Below, piece by piece: positions 1 to 8,366 of a stretch of DNA of 42,482 bases (position 1 is its first letter; each line of letters starts with the position of its first letter). Source of the stretch: 40-80 sp964503665 (lineage in GTDB: Bacteria; Bacteroidota; Bacteroidia; Flavobacteriales_D; Crocinitomicaceae); assembly GCA_964503665.1 (NCBI GenBank), contig CAZDAR010000019.1, positions 1 through 42,482 on the forward strand, given 5' to 3'. The position numbers were made by a program, and so were the translations under genes. Below the pieces are notes generated by a model. It had not been told where the DNA came from. It saw only the letters and a list, made by a program, of their open reading frames with translations, and did no database searches.

Positions 1-920
1 CCTGGAATAATGGTGTTGTAGATGGAGTTCCATTTGTAGTAGATACTGTAAAGACTTATATAGTAGTAGGAGTAGATGGAAATGGTTGTAAGAATACAGA
101 TTATGTAACAATTTTCACTTTGGATGCACCAGTGATTGCATATATTGCAGACACAACGAGAGGTTGTTCTCCATTACATGTTCAATTTACGAATACTACA
201 GTAGGAGCTACTTCTTATTTATGGGATTTTGGAGATGGACAGACATCGACGGCTAAGAATGCTTATCATGATTATTATTTAGACGGTTGTCATGATGTAA
301 CCTTAACAGCAGACAACGGACAAGGATGTTCGGTAACGATGACAATGGATGACTATGTCTGTGTATTCCCATCACCAACAGCAGCATTTACTGCATCGAC
401 TTATGACATTACCAATGTGATAAACGAAGTTACCTTTATCAACCATTCTGAAGATGCGATATCGTATGAGTGGAGCTTTGGAGATGAGTCAGGAATTAGT
501 ACAAAGACGAACCCAAAACATACGTACGATCCAACAATTATCCGTAATCATATGGTGGAGTTAGTTGCTACGAATGAAGATGGATGTACTGATACTGCAA
601 GAGCTGTTATTAGAATGAAAGAAGATGTAGTATTCTTTGTTCCAAATACATTTACACCCGATGGAGACCAATTTAACAATATATTCAAACCAGTATTTGT
701 GGAAGGATTTGATGGATTCGAATACGAGATGTTGATATTTAACCGTTGGGGAGAAGTCATATTCGAAACGCATGATCTTGCTTATGGATGGGACGGAACA
801 TATCAACTTGTAGGCGGTAAGCTATGTCAAGATGGCGTTTATACTTGGAAAATAACAATTAAGAAGAGTAGTGTTGACGAACGGATAACGAAATCTGGGC
901 ACGTGACGCTCATTAGATAA
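1..920 (+). CDS. T9SS cargo with PKD domains and gliding-type C-terminal domain (5' truncated)
   Basis: The reading frame is open from base 3 to the TAA at 918-920, so the gene starts left of the window; about 305 codons are visible. Two PKD-like domains can be read, with cores such as YLWDFGDG and YEWSFGDE. The end matches the gliding motility-associated (CHU_C, T9SS type B) domain: VPNTFTPDGDQFNNIF, IFNRWGEVIFET, GWDGTY, GVYTWKI, and a final GHVTLIR. Proteins of this kind are exported through the Sec and type IX systems and are usually large, repetitive, surface-bound or secreted adhesins; the ligand cannot be inferred. An ATG at 120 is internal to the domain array and is not the true start. 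A strong terminator follows directly. Confidence 0.9.
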   Translation, partial: WNNGVVDGVPFVVDTVKTYIVVGVDGNGCKNTDYVTIFTLDAPVIAYIADTTRGCSPLHVQFTNTTVGATSYLWDFGDGQTSTAKNAYHDYYLDGCHDVTLTADNGQGCSVTMTMDDYVCVFPSPTAAFTASTYDITNVINEVTFINHSEDAISYEWSFGDESGISTKTNPKHTYDPTIIRNHMVELVATNEDGCTDTARAVIRMKEDVVFFVPNTFTPDGDQFNNIFKPVFVEGFDGFEYEMLIFNRWGEVIFETHDLAYGWDGTYQLVGGKLCQDGVYTWKITIKKSSVDERITKSGHVTLIR

Positions 921-925
921 TATAA

Positions 926-962
926 AAAAAAAGGTCGAGTAATTTACTCGACCTTTTTTTAT
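926..962 (+). terminator. Intrinsic terminator of the T9SS cargo gene
   Basis: A 9-bp stem GGTCGAGTA / TACTCGACC with a 3-base loop is flanked by an A run before and a T run after. It lies 6 bp past the stop codon at 920. The symmetric A and T runs could also stop transcription arriving from the other side. Confidence 0.9.
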
Positions 963-1129
963 ATAAACGGGTCATTTCACCCAAGATTCAAATTATTTTG
1001 CTATATTAGTTAACATTATTATCCAGACTTTCGTTAGATATTCTTCCCTTTTTTTTAGTAAAAACATTCACTATGAGTCAATTATGCCATCTTCTAATTT
1101 CTTCAAAAAACCTTTTATTTTAAAATGCT

Positions 1130-1137
1130 TAACTTTG
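1130..1137 (+). promoter_or_regulatory. Candidate -7 element for the acetyltransferase/racemase pair
   Basis: TAACTTTG fits the Bacteroidota -7 consensus TAnnTTTG and lies 26 bp before the ATG at 1164. No clear TTG is seen 19-21 bp upstream, so support comes from the -7 element and position only. Confidence 0.4.
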
Positions 1138-1163
1138 TAGCTACATTAAAATTAGAATAAGCT

Positions 1164-1610
1164 ATGATAACGTTTCAAACATTTGAAGAAAAAAACAAAC
1201 CATCATCCCTAGAAAAAGAACAAATAATTAATTTTTTAGTAACTAATTTAGAGCAATATGGAGATCCATATAGTGATATCTTAAAGTGTACAAACTATGC
1301 TCTTAAAGAGAATAACAAGCCAGGTGGGTTTATTGAAGTTGCCTATATCGAAAACGCTATTGTTGGAGTTGTAATTGTCAATGAAACGGGTATGCAAGAC
1401 TATATTCCTGAGAATATATTGGTGTATATTGCAACTGACGCCTCAATGCGAGGAAAAGGTATCGGGACACAATTAATGAAACGATCAATACAACAAGCTA
1501 AAGGAGATATAGCACTTCATGTTGAACCAGATAATCCAGCGAAAAAACTATATGAATCACTCGGATTTACCAATAAATATTTGGAAATGCGATTGAAAAA
1601 TAAATCGTAA
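1164..1610 (+). CDS. GNAT family N-acetyltransferase
   Basis: This 148-residue protein has the GNAT acetyl-CoA binding signature RGKGIG at residues 96-101. It is followed by a typical motif B region (HVEPDNPAKKLYESLGF, 119-135), in which the Tyr and the LGF turn are usual in the family. The predicted reaction is transfer of an acetyl group from acetyl-CoA to an amine; the substrate is not evident. The stop is 2 bp before the start of the PLP racemase-like gene, so the two are almost certainly co-transcribed. That suggests an amino acid or a derivative as substrate, which is inference. Confidence 0.85.
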   Translation: MITFQTFEEKNKPSSLEKEQIINFLVTNLEQYGDPYSDILKCTNYALKENNKPGGFIEVAYIENAIVGVVIVNETGMQDYIPENILVYIATDASMRGKGIGTQLMKRSIQQAKGDIALHVEPDNPAKKLYESLGFTNKYLEMRLKNKS

Positions 1611-1612
1611 TT

Positions 1613-2683
1613 ATGGCAGTTATACAACTAAACAGAGCGAAACTCCATTATAATTTTCGACATTTAGATGTCCTTTTTAAGCGAAAGAATATTGATTGGT
1701 CTATTGTTACCAAAGTGTTTTGTGGAAATGAATTCTTTTTGAAAGAAGTCTTAGCTTTAGAACCGCAACAAGTGTGTGATTCTCGTGTGAGTAATTTAAA
1801 GATTATTAAAAAATTAGCACCAGAAATAGAAACAATTTATATCAAGCCGACTCCTAAAAGATCGATACCGTCTGTTGTTAAATATGCAGATATAAGTATG
1901 AATACTTCTATCAATATCATTAAAGCACTTTCTGTTGAAGCTCAAAAGCAACAAAAGATTCATAAAGTGATTATCATGATTGAATTAGGAGAATTGCGAG
2001 AGGGTGTGATGCGAAAGGATTTAATGCAATTCTATGAAGAAGTGTTTCAGCTGAAAAACATTAAAATTGTTGGTATCGGTGCCAATCTTTCTTGTCTATA
2101 TGGTGTCCTGCCAAGTGCAGATAAACTGATACAATTGTCTTTATATAAACAATTAATTGAAGCGAAATTTAATAGAGATATTGCGCATGTTTCAGGAGGA
2201 AGTTCTGTTACCATTCCACTCCTATTAAACAAAACACTTCCTTTGGGAATAAATCACTTTAGAGTCGGCGAAACCTTGTTTTTTGGGACCAATGTGTATG
2301 AAGATAAACCGACCAAGTTATTGAAACAAGATGTCTTATCTCTGAAAGCAGAAATCATTGAACTAATTGAAAAGCCCAGAGTGCCCGAAGGTAAATTCGG
2401 GACTAATCTAGAAGGTGACAGTTTTGAATTTGATCAAGGTGAAATTGGAAAAACGTCTTATCGTGCTATTTTAGATATTGGTATTTTGGATATTGACAGA
2501 GCGAATATGTTTCCAAAGGACAAAGACATTGAATTTGTTGGAGCAAGTTCTGATATGATTGTTGTCGATTTAAAGACCAATTCTAAGAAATATAAAGTAG
2601 GAGATTTTATTGATTTTTCGCTTAATTATATGGGGGCTTTACGGGCAATGAATTCTCATTATATTGATAAGCGAGTAGTCTAA
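1613..2683 (+). CDS. PLP-dependent alanine/ornithine racemase-family protein
   Basis: This 356-residue protein has the layout of fold-type III PLP enzymes (alanine racemase N-terminal barrel). The likely Schiff-base lysine is K34 in IVTKVFCGN, corresponding to the VVKANAYG motif of alanine racemase. HVSGGSSVTIPLL and the RVGETLFFG stretch fit the phosphate-binding and barrel-closing regions. Length and sequence resemble the alanine/ornithine racemase family rather than classical Alr, which carries a long C-terminal beta domain. The predicted role is racemisation of an amino acid. The 2-bp gap to the upstream acetyltransferase indicates a functional pair. Substrate preference is not decidable from sequence alone. 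Confidence 0.75.
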   Translation: MAVIQLNRAKLHYNFRHLDVLFKRKNIDWSIVTKVFCGNEFFLKEVLALEPQQVCDSRVSNLKIIKKLAPEIETIYIKPTPKRSIPSVVKYADISMNTSINIIKALSVEAQKQQKIHKVIIMIELGELREGVMRKDLMQFYEEVFQLKNIKIVGIGANLSCLYGVLPSADKLIQLSLYKQLIEAKFNRDIAHVSGGSSVTIPLLLNKTLPLGINHFRVGETLFFGTNVYEDKPTKLLKQDVLSLKAEIIELIEKPRVPEGKFGTNLEGDSFEFDQGEIGKTSYRAILDIGILDIDRANMFPKDKDIEFVGASSDMIVVDLKTNSKKYKVGDFIDFSLNYMGALRAMNSHYIDKRVV

Positions 2684-2849
2684 TTAACACTTTTAAATCC
2701 GCAAAGGAGAAAAATTTTGGATTGGAAAAGATAATTATTTGTTAGCTTTTGCCTCGGAGTAAGTTCATCGGTTTTAGTATTTATGATGAATTAGGGTTTA
2801 TATTTCAAGGAACATTTTTAGACCTCACTTTTTTAATTAATTTTGTTTT

Positions 2850-4214
2850 ATGGCTAAAGCTAAAAGTGCATTTTTTTGTCAAAATTGTGGATATGAAACT
2901 CCGAAGTGGTTAGGAAAATGTCCTTCTTGTTCCGAGTGGAACACGTTTGTGGAAGAAATTGTGGAGAGAACATTGCCACAAATCGTTGCTTTTACTAAAA
3001 ACTATGACCGCGTTCAAAAGCCTAAAACGTTAGAGGCAATTGAAAGTACCGCTCATTTTCGTATTCCATTAGTGGATAAAGAATTGAGTCGTGTTTTGGG
3101 TGGTGGATTGGTGAAGGCTTCCCTTATTTTATTTGGAGGTGAACCCGGAATCGGAAAATCAACCTTATTACTTCAGGTAGCCATCAAGCAGAAAAATCTT
3201 AGAGTTTTATACGTTTCAGGAGAAGAAAGTGATCAGCAAATAAAAATGCGTGCAGAACGTATTGGTATTGAAAATGAAAATTGCTTCATTCTAACAGAAA
3301 CGAATCTTCAAAATATTTTTAATCAAGCAGAAGAAATTGAACCTAATTTGTTGATTATTGATTCCATTCAAACGTTATACAGCAATCAAATTGAATCTGC
3401 ACCAGGTAGTATTTCACAAGTAAGAGAATGTACTTCTCAATTGCTGCGTTATGCAAAGCAGACTGAAATCCCCGTCTTTCTTATTGGTCACATTACCAAA
3501 GAGGGCGTCTTAGCGGGGCCGAAAGTACTAGAACACATAGTTGATGTTGTTATACAATTTGAAGGCGACAGAAATCACGTGTATCGCTTATTGCGCACAA
3601 TCAAAAATAGATTTGGAAGTACGAACGAGTTAGGGATTTATGAAATGGTTGGAAGTGGCTTACGTGAAGTGACCAATCCATCCGAGATATTAATAACAAG
3701 TTCAGATGATAATTTGAGTGGTGTTTCTATTGCTGCAACAATGGAAGGCGTTCGACCTATGCTTATCGAAGTACAAGCTTTAGTAAGTACAGCAGCTTAT
3801 GGAACACCTCAACGTTCCTCCACAGGATTTGATAATAAACGTCTAAATATGTTGTTGGCAGTTTTGGAAAAACGCTGTGGTTTTAAATTGGGAACAAAAG
3901 ATGTTTTTCTTAATATTGCAGGTGGAATTAAGGTGGACGATCCAGCCATTGACTTGGCCGTTGTTGCAGCGATAATGTCATCCAACGCTGACTTACCAAT
4001 TCCAAAAGAAGTGTGTCTTGCTGCAGAAATTGGACTTTCAGGAGAATTACGACCAGTAAGTCGATTGGAACAACGGATTAATGAAGCAGAGAAATTAGGC
4101 TTTAAGAAAATGATTGTTTCCAAGTTTAATAAAGGATTAGAGAAAAAGAAATTTAATATAGAAATTATTACTTGCGCTCGAATTGAAGAAGTTATTCGAA
4201 CGCTATTTACATAA
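2850..4214 (+). CDS. radA: DNA repair protein RadA
   Basis: This 454-residue protein has the full RadA (Sms) layout: an N-terminal zinc finger with C10, C13, C24 and C27; a RecA-like ATPase core with Walker A GGEPGIGKST at 96-105; the RadA-specific KNRFG motif at 252-256; and a C-terminal Lon-protease-like domain from about 290 to the end. RadA is a DnaB-type helicase that drives branch migration in homologous recombination. The length is normal. The ATG at 2850 places the zinc finger at the proper distance from the N-terminus. The carboxylase gene begins 10 bp downstream, probably in the same transcript, although the functions look unrelated. Confidence 0.97.
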   Translation: MAKAKSAFFCQNCGYETPKWLGKCPSCSEWNTFVEEIVERTLPQIVAFTKNYDRVQKPKTLEAIESTAHFRIPLVDKELSRVLGGGLVKASLILFGGEPGIGKSTLLLQVAIKQKNLRVLYVSGEESDQQIKMRAERIGIENENCFILTETNLQNIFNQAEEIEPNLLIIDSIQTLYSNQIESAPGSISQVRECTSQLLRYAKQTEIPVFLIGHITKEGVLAGPKVLEHIVDVVIQFEGDRNHVYRLLRTIKNRFGSTNELGIYEMVGSGLREVTNPSEILITSSDDNLSGVSIAATMEGVRPMLIEVQALVSTAAYGTPQRSSTGFDNKRLNMLLAVLEKRCGFKLGTKDVFLNIAGGIKVDDPAIDLAVVAAIMSSNADLPIPKEVCLAAEIGLSGELRPVSRLEQRINEAEKLGFKKMIVSKFNKGLEKKKFNIEIITCARIEEVIRTLFT

Positions 4215-4224
4215 TACAAAAAAA

Positions 4225-5763
4225 ATGGACTTAAATCAAGAGCTATTAAACAAGCGCGAACAAGCTAAAGTGGGTGGAGGTGAAGCACGAATTGAACGCC
4301 AACATAAAGGTGGGAAATTAACGGCCAGAGAACGTATCGAGCTATTAATTGACGAAGACACTTTTCAGGAAATGGGAATGTTCATCGAGCATAGAGCGAC
4401 TTCTTTTGGATTGGATAAATCAAAAATACCGGGCGATGGAGTTATCACTGGTTATGGAAAAATTCATGGTCGTTTGGTCTATGTTTTTTCACAAGATTTT
4501 ACCGTCCTCGGAGGTTCGCTTTCTGAAACACACGCTGCGAAAATCTGTAAAATAATGGATTTGGCAATGAAAAATGGAGCTCCCGTTATCGGATTGAATG
4601 ATTCTGGTGGTGCACGTATTCAAGAAGGTGTTGTCTCATTAGCAGGTTACGCAGATATTTTTTATAAAAACACCATTGCTTCAGGTGTGGTCCCACAAAT
4701 TTCTGTGATTATGGGACCTTGTGCTGGTGGAGCTGTTTATTCTCCCGCATTGACCGATTTTGTTTTTATGGTGGAAGATACATCGTACATGTTCGTTACA
4801 GGGCCAAACGTTGTAAAGACTGTGACGCACGAAGAGGTTACTTCTGAAGATTTAGGAGGAGCAAAAGCGCATGCTGAAAAGTCGGGTGTCAATCACTTTA
4901 CGTATGCAAATGATGTAGAATGTTTAAAAGAAGTTAGAAGATTGGTGACGTATTTGCCACAAAATTTTGGTGAGAAAGCACCTACAACAAAACATATTTT
5001 TACCGAAAGTAAGAATGAAACGATTAAAGCTATTTTACCTGTAAATTCTACGTTACCTTACGACATTCGTAGCGTAGTTGATTGTGTGATTGATGATAAT
5101 TCATTCTTAGAAGTTCAACAAGATTTTGCGAAAAACATCGTAGTTGGTTTTGCCCGATTAGATGGAAGAACGATTGGCGTTGTAGCGAATCAACCAGCTT
5201 CTATGGCAGGTGTCTTAGATATCGATGCCTCTAGAAAAGGAGCGCGCTTCGTACGTTTCTGTGATGCTTTCAACATTCCATTATTGGTGTTTGAAGATGT
5301 TCCAGGATTCTTGCCAGGAACAGATCAAGAATGGCGAGGAATTATTACACACGGTGCGAAATTATTATATGCATTTTCTGAAGCCACAGTTCCAAGAATT
5401 ACCGTTATTACACGTAAAGCGTATGGTGGTGCTTTTGACGTCATGAACTCCAAGAATATTGGTGCTGACTTGAATTTTGCATGGCCAACAGCAGAAATTG
5501 CGGTAATGGGAGCAAAAGGTGCAGCAGAGATTATCTTCAAAAAAGAAATTTTTGAAGCAATAGATTCACAAGCGAAATGGTTGGAGAAAGAAAAAGAATA
5601 CGCAGAGTTGTTTGCTAATCCTTACCGTGCAGCGGAGAGAGGTTTTGTCGATGACGTTATTCTTCCCGAAGAAACAAGAACAAAGCTAATTGCCGCTTTT
5701 GAAAGTTTGGAAAATAAGGCGGTAAGTTTGCCGAAGAAAAAACACGGTAACATTCCACTATAA
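4225..5763 (+). CDS. pccB: Acyl-CoA carboxylase beta subunit (propionyl-CoA carboxylase type)
   Basis: This is a carboxyltransferase of 512 residues from the ATG at 4225. An in-frame ATG at 4183 would overlap the radA end and add 14 residues with no family match, so the later start is preferred. GARIQEGV..LAGYADIF in the N-terminal half and GPCAGGAVYSPALTDF are the crotonase-fold oxyanion-hole segments of the PccB/MccB/AccD5 family, and PGFLPGTDQEWRGIITHGAK is the matching C-terminal half. It moves carboxyl from biotin to an acyl-CoA, most likely propionyl-CoA to methylmalonyl-CoA. The biotin carboxylase/carrier subunit is not in the window. Methylcrotonyl-CoA is a less likely substrate. Confidence 0.88.
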   Translation: MDLNQELLNKREQAKVGGGEARIERQHKGGKLTARERIELLIDEDTFQEMGMFIEHRATSFGLDKSKIPGDGVITGYGKIHGRLVYVFSQDFTVLGGSLSETHAAKICKIMDLAMKNGAPVIGLNDSGGARIQEGVVSLAGYADIFYKNTIASGVVPQISVIMGPCAGGAVYSPALTDFVFMVEDTSYMFVTGPNVVKTVTHEEVTSEDLGGAKAHAEKSGVNHFTYANDVECLKEVRRLVTYLPQNFGEKAPTTKHIFTESKNETIKAILPVNSTLPYDIRSVVDCVIDDNSFLEVQQDFAKNIVVGFARLDGRTIGVVANQPASMAGVLDIDASRKGARFVRFCDAFNIPLLVFEDVPGFLPGTDQEWRGIITHGAKLLYAFSEATVPRITVITRKAYGGAFDVMNSKNIGADLNFAWPTAEIAVMGAKGAAEIIFKKEIFEAIDSQAKWLEKEKEYAELFANPYRAAERGFVDDVILPEETRTKLIAAFESLENKAVSLPKKKHGNIPL

Positions 5764-5780
5764 GAAATATGAATGATTCA

Positions 5781-5807
5781 AAACCCGAGCAGCTGTTCGG
5801 GTTTTTT
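5781..5807 (+). terminator. Intrinsic terminator after the carboxylase gene
   Basis: AACCCGA and TCGGGTT arms flank a short self-complementary GCAGCTG centre, followed by a T6 run. It begins 17 bp after the stop at 5763 and closes the radA-carboxylase unit. Confidence 0.85.
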
Positions 5808-5841
5808 GTTGCCTTACTTCTAAGTTAATAACAATTATTGT

Positions 5842-6795
5842 TTGAAAAAAATATACATCAGTAGTTATCTACCGCTATTTCCTTCTTTCTTTTGTAACGT
5901 GAAGTTTTTAATCATACTCATTTTCTGTTTTCCGTGTTTTGCGTTCTCGCAGATGCTGGATAATTCAAAAGGTTTTGCTTTTACGGAATTACCTTATTTT
6001 AATGAACAGTTCATCAAAGCGAATAGAATTAAGAGTCTGAATGGCTTTTTCCAGTATAAAAAAACAGGTGATATCATCCGGAAATCAGATTATATCTATC
6101 GGTATGAGTTTGATGAGAAAGGGCATTTGATTTACTCATTGGAAACCAAAGTTATTGGAAAAATGGTCGACACTCTTGTATTGTATTATGAGTACGATGT
6201 GAATAACAATTTAGCGATTGTGCGTCAAAAAAACGCGAAAGGTTTCTTCTCTACAAAGTTTACTTACGATACTAAAAATCGTGTGATAAAGGAAGCATAT
6301 TATCGAGATATTGACACAACGACTAATAACGTCAAATCTCCACAATTCGAACGTTCTACATTCATAAGTTCCGAACGATATGAATATCAGGAAAATACAG
6401 CCAATATAAAGAGGACATATTTCAATAATTATGATTTCCCCTACTTGGATGAATATTTGACCTATAACGACTTAGGCTTATTGAAAGATAGAAAAAGAGT
6501 GACAAGAACAACCTCTCAAATGGCGATTACTGAATATGAATACAATGATAAAGGATGGATTAGTAAAGAGGTGACAACCACTCCAACGAATAAAAATGCG
6601 AACCAAGAGATTCTCTTTAACTACGATAAATTAGGAAACTTAACGGAGAAACAAACCTATAAAAATGGAGAACACGTTTTAGAAATTCAACTGATTTACA
6701 ATAGCAAAACAGGCATTCTGTCATATACACTCACGCGTGATATTAAAACGAACTTAATCACAATTCTAAAGTTTGATAAAATTGAGTATTTTTAG
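5842..6795 (+). CDS. Secreted YD-repeat-like protein
   Basis: This 317-residue protein has an N-terminal hydrophobic stretch ending in FPCFAFSQ, consistent with a Sec signal peptide. The mature part carries irregular repeats of the YD/RHS type, such as YRYEFDEKGHLIYS, YYEYDVNNNL, FTYDTKNRVIKEAYY, YEYNDKGWISKE and FNYDKLGNLTEKQ, spaced about 30-60 residues apart. Such repeats form beta strips in secreted or surface proteins. No toxin tip or T9SS sorting domain is present. The start is TTG at 5842: the frame is closed by a stop at 5821-5823, and the first ATG (5953) would remove the signal peptide. The stop abuts the convergent acetyltransferase stop with no spacer. Confidence 0.7.
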   Translation: MKKIYISSYLPLFPSFFCNVKFLIILIFCFPCFAFSQMLDNSKGFAFTELPYFNEQFIKANRIKSLNGFFQYKKTGDIIRKSDYIYRYEFDEKGHLIYSLETKVIGKMVDTLVLYYEYDVNNNLAIVRQKNAKGFFSTKFTYDTKNRVIKEAYYRDIDTTTNNVKSPQFERSTFISSERYEYQENTANIKRTYFNNYDFPYLDEYLTYNDLGLLKDRKRVTRTTSQMAITEYEYNDKGWISKEVTTTPTNKNANQEILFNYDKLGNLTEKQTYKNGEHVLEIQLIYNSKTGILSYTLTRDIKTNLITILKFDKIEYF

Positions 6796-7368
6796 TTACC
6801 CAACTTTAGTAACTACGCCGTTTCTCAATTGATATTTCTCGCCATTTCCAGCACATACTGCCATGCCATTCGTATCAAATTCTAAACGAAATCCTTGTTC
6901 GCTCATCCATCCCATTTGACGTGCTGGATTTCCTACAACTAATGCGTATGCTGGAACTGTTTTCGTTACTACTGCACCCGCACCAATGAAGGCAAACTCA
7001 CCAATGTCGTGCCCACAGACAATCGTCGAATTTGCGCCAATGGAAGCTCCTTTTTTTACCGTAGTTCTAGCATATTCGCCACGACGATTGACAGCACTTC
7101 TCGGGTTGATAACATTTGTGAAAACCATGGAAGGTCCTAAGAAAACATCGTCTTCACAAATAACGCCACTGTAGATAGAAACGTTATTTTGAACTTTGAC
7201 ATTCTTTCCTAAAATAACTTCTGGTGAAACAACCACATTTTGTCCAATGTTGCAATTTTCTCCTAAGGTACAGTTCGGCATGATGTGAGAAAAATGCCAG
7301 ATTTTAGTTCCTTTGCCAATAGTACATCCATCGTCAACAATAGCTGTTTCGTGTGCGAAATAATCCAT
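6796..7368 (-). CDS. wbpD: WbpD-like UDP-sugar N-acetyltransferase (left-handed beta helix)
   Basis: This 190-residue protein is built of hexapeptide repeats (for example CTIGKGTKIWHF, CTLGENCNIGQNVVVSP, VILGKNVKVQNNVSIYSGV), the left-handed beta-helix acyltransferase fold. FTNVINPRSAVNR and VCGHDIGEFAFIGAGAVVTKTVPAYALVVGNPAR match WbpD/WlbB enzymes, which acetylate the 3-amino group of UDP-2-acetamido-3-amino-2,3-dideoxy-glucuronate. It is last in a four-gene minus-strand operon, 2 bp after the UDP-xylose synthase gene. The aminotransferase at the operon head is the expected upstream enzyme. The product would feed O-antigen or exopolysaccharide synthesis. Serine/thioredoxin-type acetyltransferases of the same fold are less similar. 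Confidence 0.85.
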   Translation of the reverse strand: MDYFAHETAIVDDGCTIGKGTKIWHFSHIMPNCTLGENCNIGQNVVVSPEVILGKNVKVQNNVSIYSGVICEDDVFLGPSMVFTNVINPRSAVNRRGEYARTTVKKGASIGANSTIVCGHDIGEFAFIGAGAVVTKTVPAYALVVGNPARQMGWMSEQGFRLEFDTNGMAVCAGNGEKYQLRNGVVTKVG

Positions 7369-7370
7369 AT

Positions 7371-8366
7371 TTATTTTACTATATAGTGATCGAAATCTTT
7401 GTGTTCTTTTTGATTCAATTCTTCGGGTGTCAATGACTTGAAATAAGCGTATGTGCGTTTCAATCCTTCTGCACGATCAATTTTCGGTTCCCAATTTAAT
7501 ATAGCTCTCGCTTTCGTAATATCTGGTTGACGTTGTTTTGGATCGTTGACAGGTAAATCTTGGTAAATCACTTTTTGACTTGTTCCTGTTAGTTTTATAA
7601 TCTCTTCAGCGAAATCACTAATGGTAATTTCATCTGGATTTCCGATGTTAACAGGCATAGCATAATCTGAAAGTAACAAACGATAGATTCCTTCTACTAA
7701 ATCATCTACGTAGCAAAACGAACGTGTTTGTGAACCGTCACCGAAAATAGTTAAGTCTTCTCCTCGTAAAGCTTGACCGATAAATGCAGGTAAAACACGT
7801 CCATCATTCAGACGCATTCGTGGTCCGTAGGTATTAAAAATTCGAACGATTCTAGTTTCCAAACCATGATAGGTATGATACGCCATCGTCATTGCCTCTT
7901 GAAAGCGTTTTGCTTCATCGTAAACGCCGCGTGGACCAATTGGATTAACATTTCCCCAATACTCTTCTGTTTGTGGATGAACCGTTGGATCACCATAAAT
8001 TTCGGATGTTGAAGCGATTAAAATACGTGCATTTTTCGCTTTCGCTAATCCAAGACAATTATGAATTCCTAGAGAACCCACTTTTAGTGTTTGAATAGGA
8101 ATTTTCAAGTAATCAATTGGGCTTGCTGGAGAAGCAAAGTGTAAGATATAGTCTAATTTTCCTGGCACATGAATGAAGGTCGAGACATCATGATTGTAAA
8201 ATTCAAAATTCTCTAATGGAAACAAGTGTTCAATGTTTTTCAAACGACCTGTTATCAAATTGTCCATTCCAATCACATGAAAACCTTCTTTGATGAATCG
8301 GTCACATAAATGGGAACCTAAAAAACCAGCAGCACCAGTTATTAAAACTCTTTTTCTTTCACTCAT
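7371..8366 (-). CDS. uxs: UDP-glucuronate decarboxylase (UDP-xylose synthase)
   Basis: This is a 331-residue extended short-chain dehydrogenase. The NAD-binding GAAGFLGSHL lies at residues 11-20, and the catalytic Tyr149/Lys153 sit in GPRGVYDEAKRF, a stretch characteristic of UDP-xylose synthases. Substrate loops RIVRIFNTYGPRM and GDGSQTRSFCYVDDLV are intact. It decarboxylates UDP-glucuronate to UDP-xylose in the cytosol. Its ATG overlaps the stop of the UDP-glucose dehydrogenase gene by 4 bp (ATGA), so the two are translationally coupled, which fits consecutive reactions UDP-glucose to UDP-glucuronate to UDP-xylose. Confidence 0.92.
   Translation of the reverse strand: MSERKRVLITGAAGFLGSHLCDRFIKEGFHVIGMDNLITGRLKNIEHLFPLENFEFYNHDVSTFIHVPGKLDYILHFASPASPIDYLKIPIQTLKVGSLGIHNCLGLAKAKNARILIASTSEIYGDPTVHPQTEEYWGNVNPIGPRGVYDEAKRFQEAMTMAYHTYHGLETRIVRIFNTYGPRMRLNDGRVLPAFIGQALRGEDLTIFGDGSQTRSFCYVDDLVEGIYRLLLSDYAMPVNIGNPDEITISDFAEEIIKLTGTSQKVIYQDLPVNDPKQRQPDITKARAILNWEPKIDRAEGLKRTYAYFKSLTPEELNQKEHKDFDHYIVK

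Noticed and set aside
2838..2849. TAATTTTG just before the radA ATG as a promoter for leaderless radA mRNA
   Set aside because: The motif fits TAnnTTTG but ends only 4 bp before the ATG and there is no TTG at -33; chance is likely in AT-rich DNA. Left as an unproven possibility.
3809..4219. 136-codon frame on the minus strand opposite the radA end
   Set aside because: It is the complement of the conserved RadA Lon-like domain and shows no protein family features.
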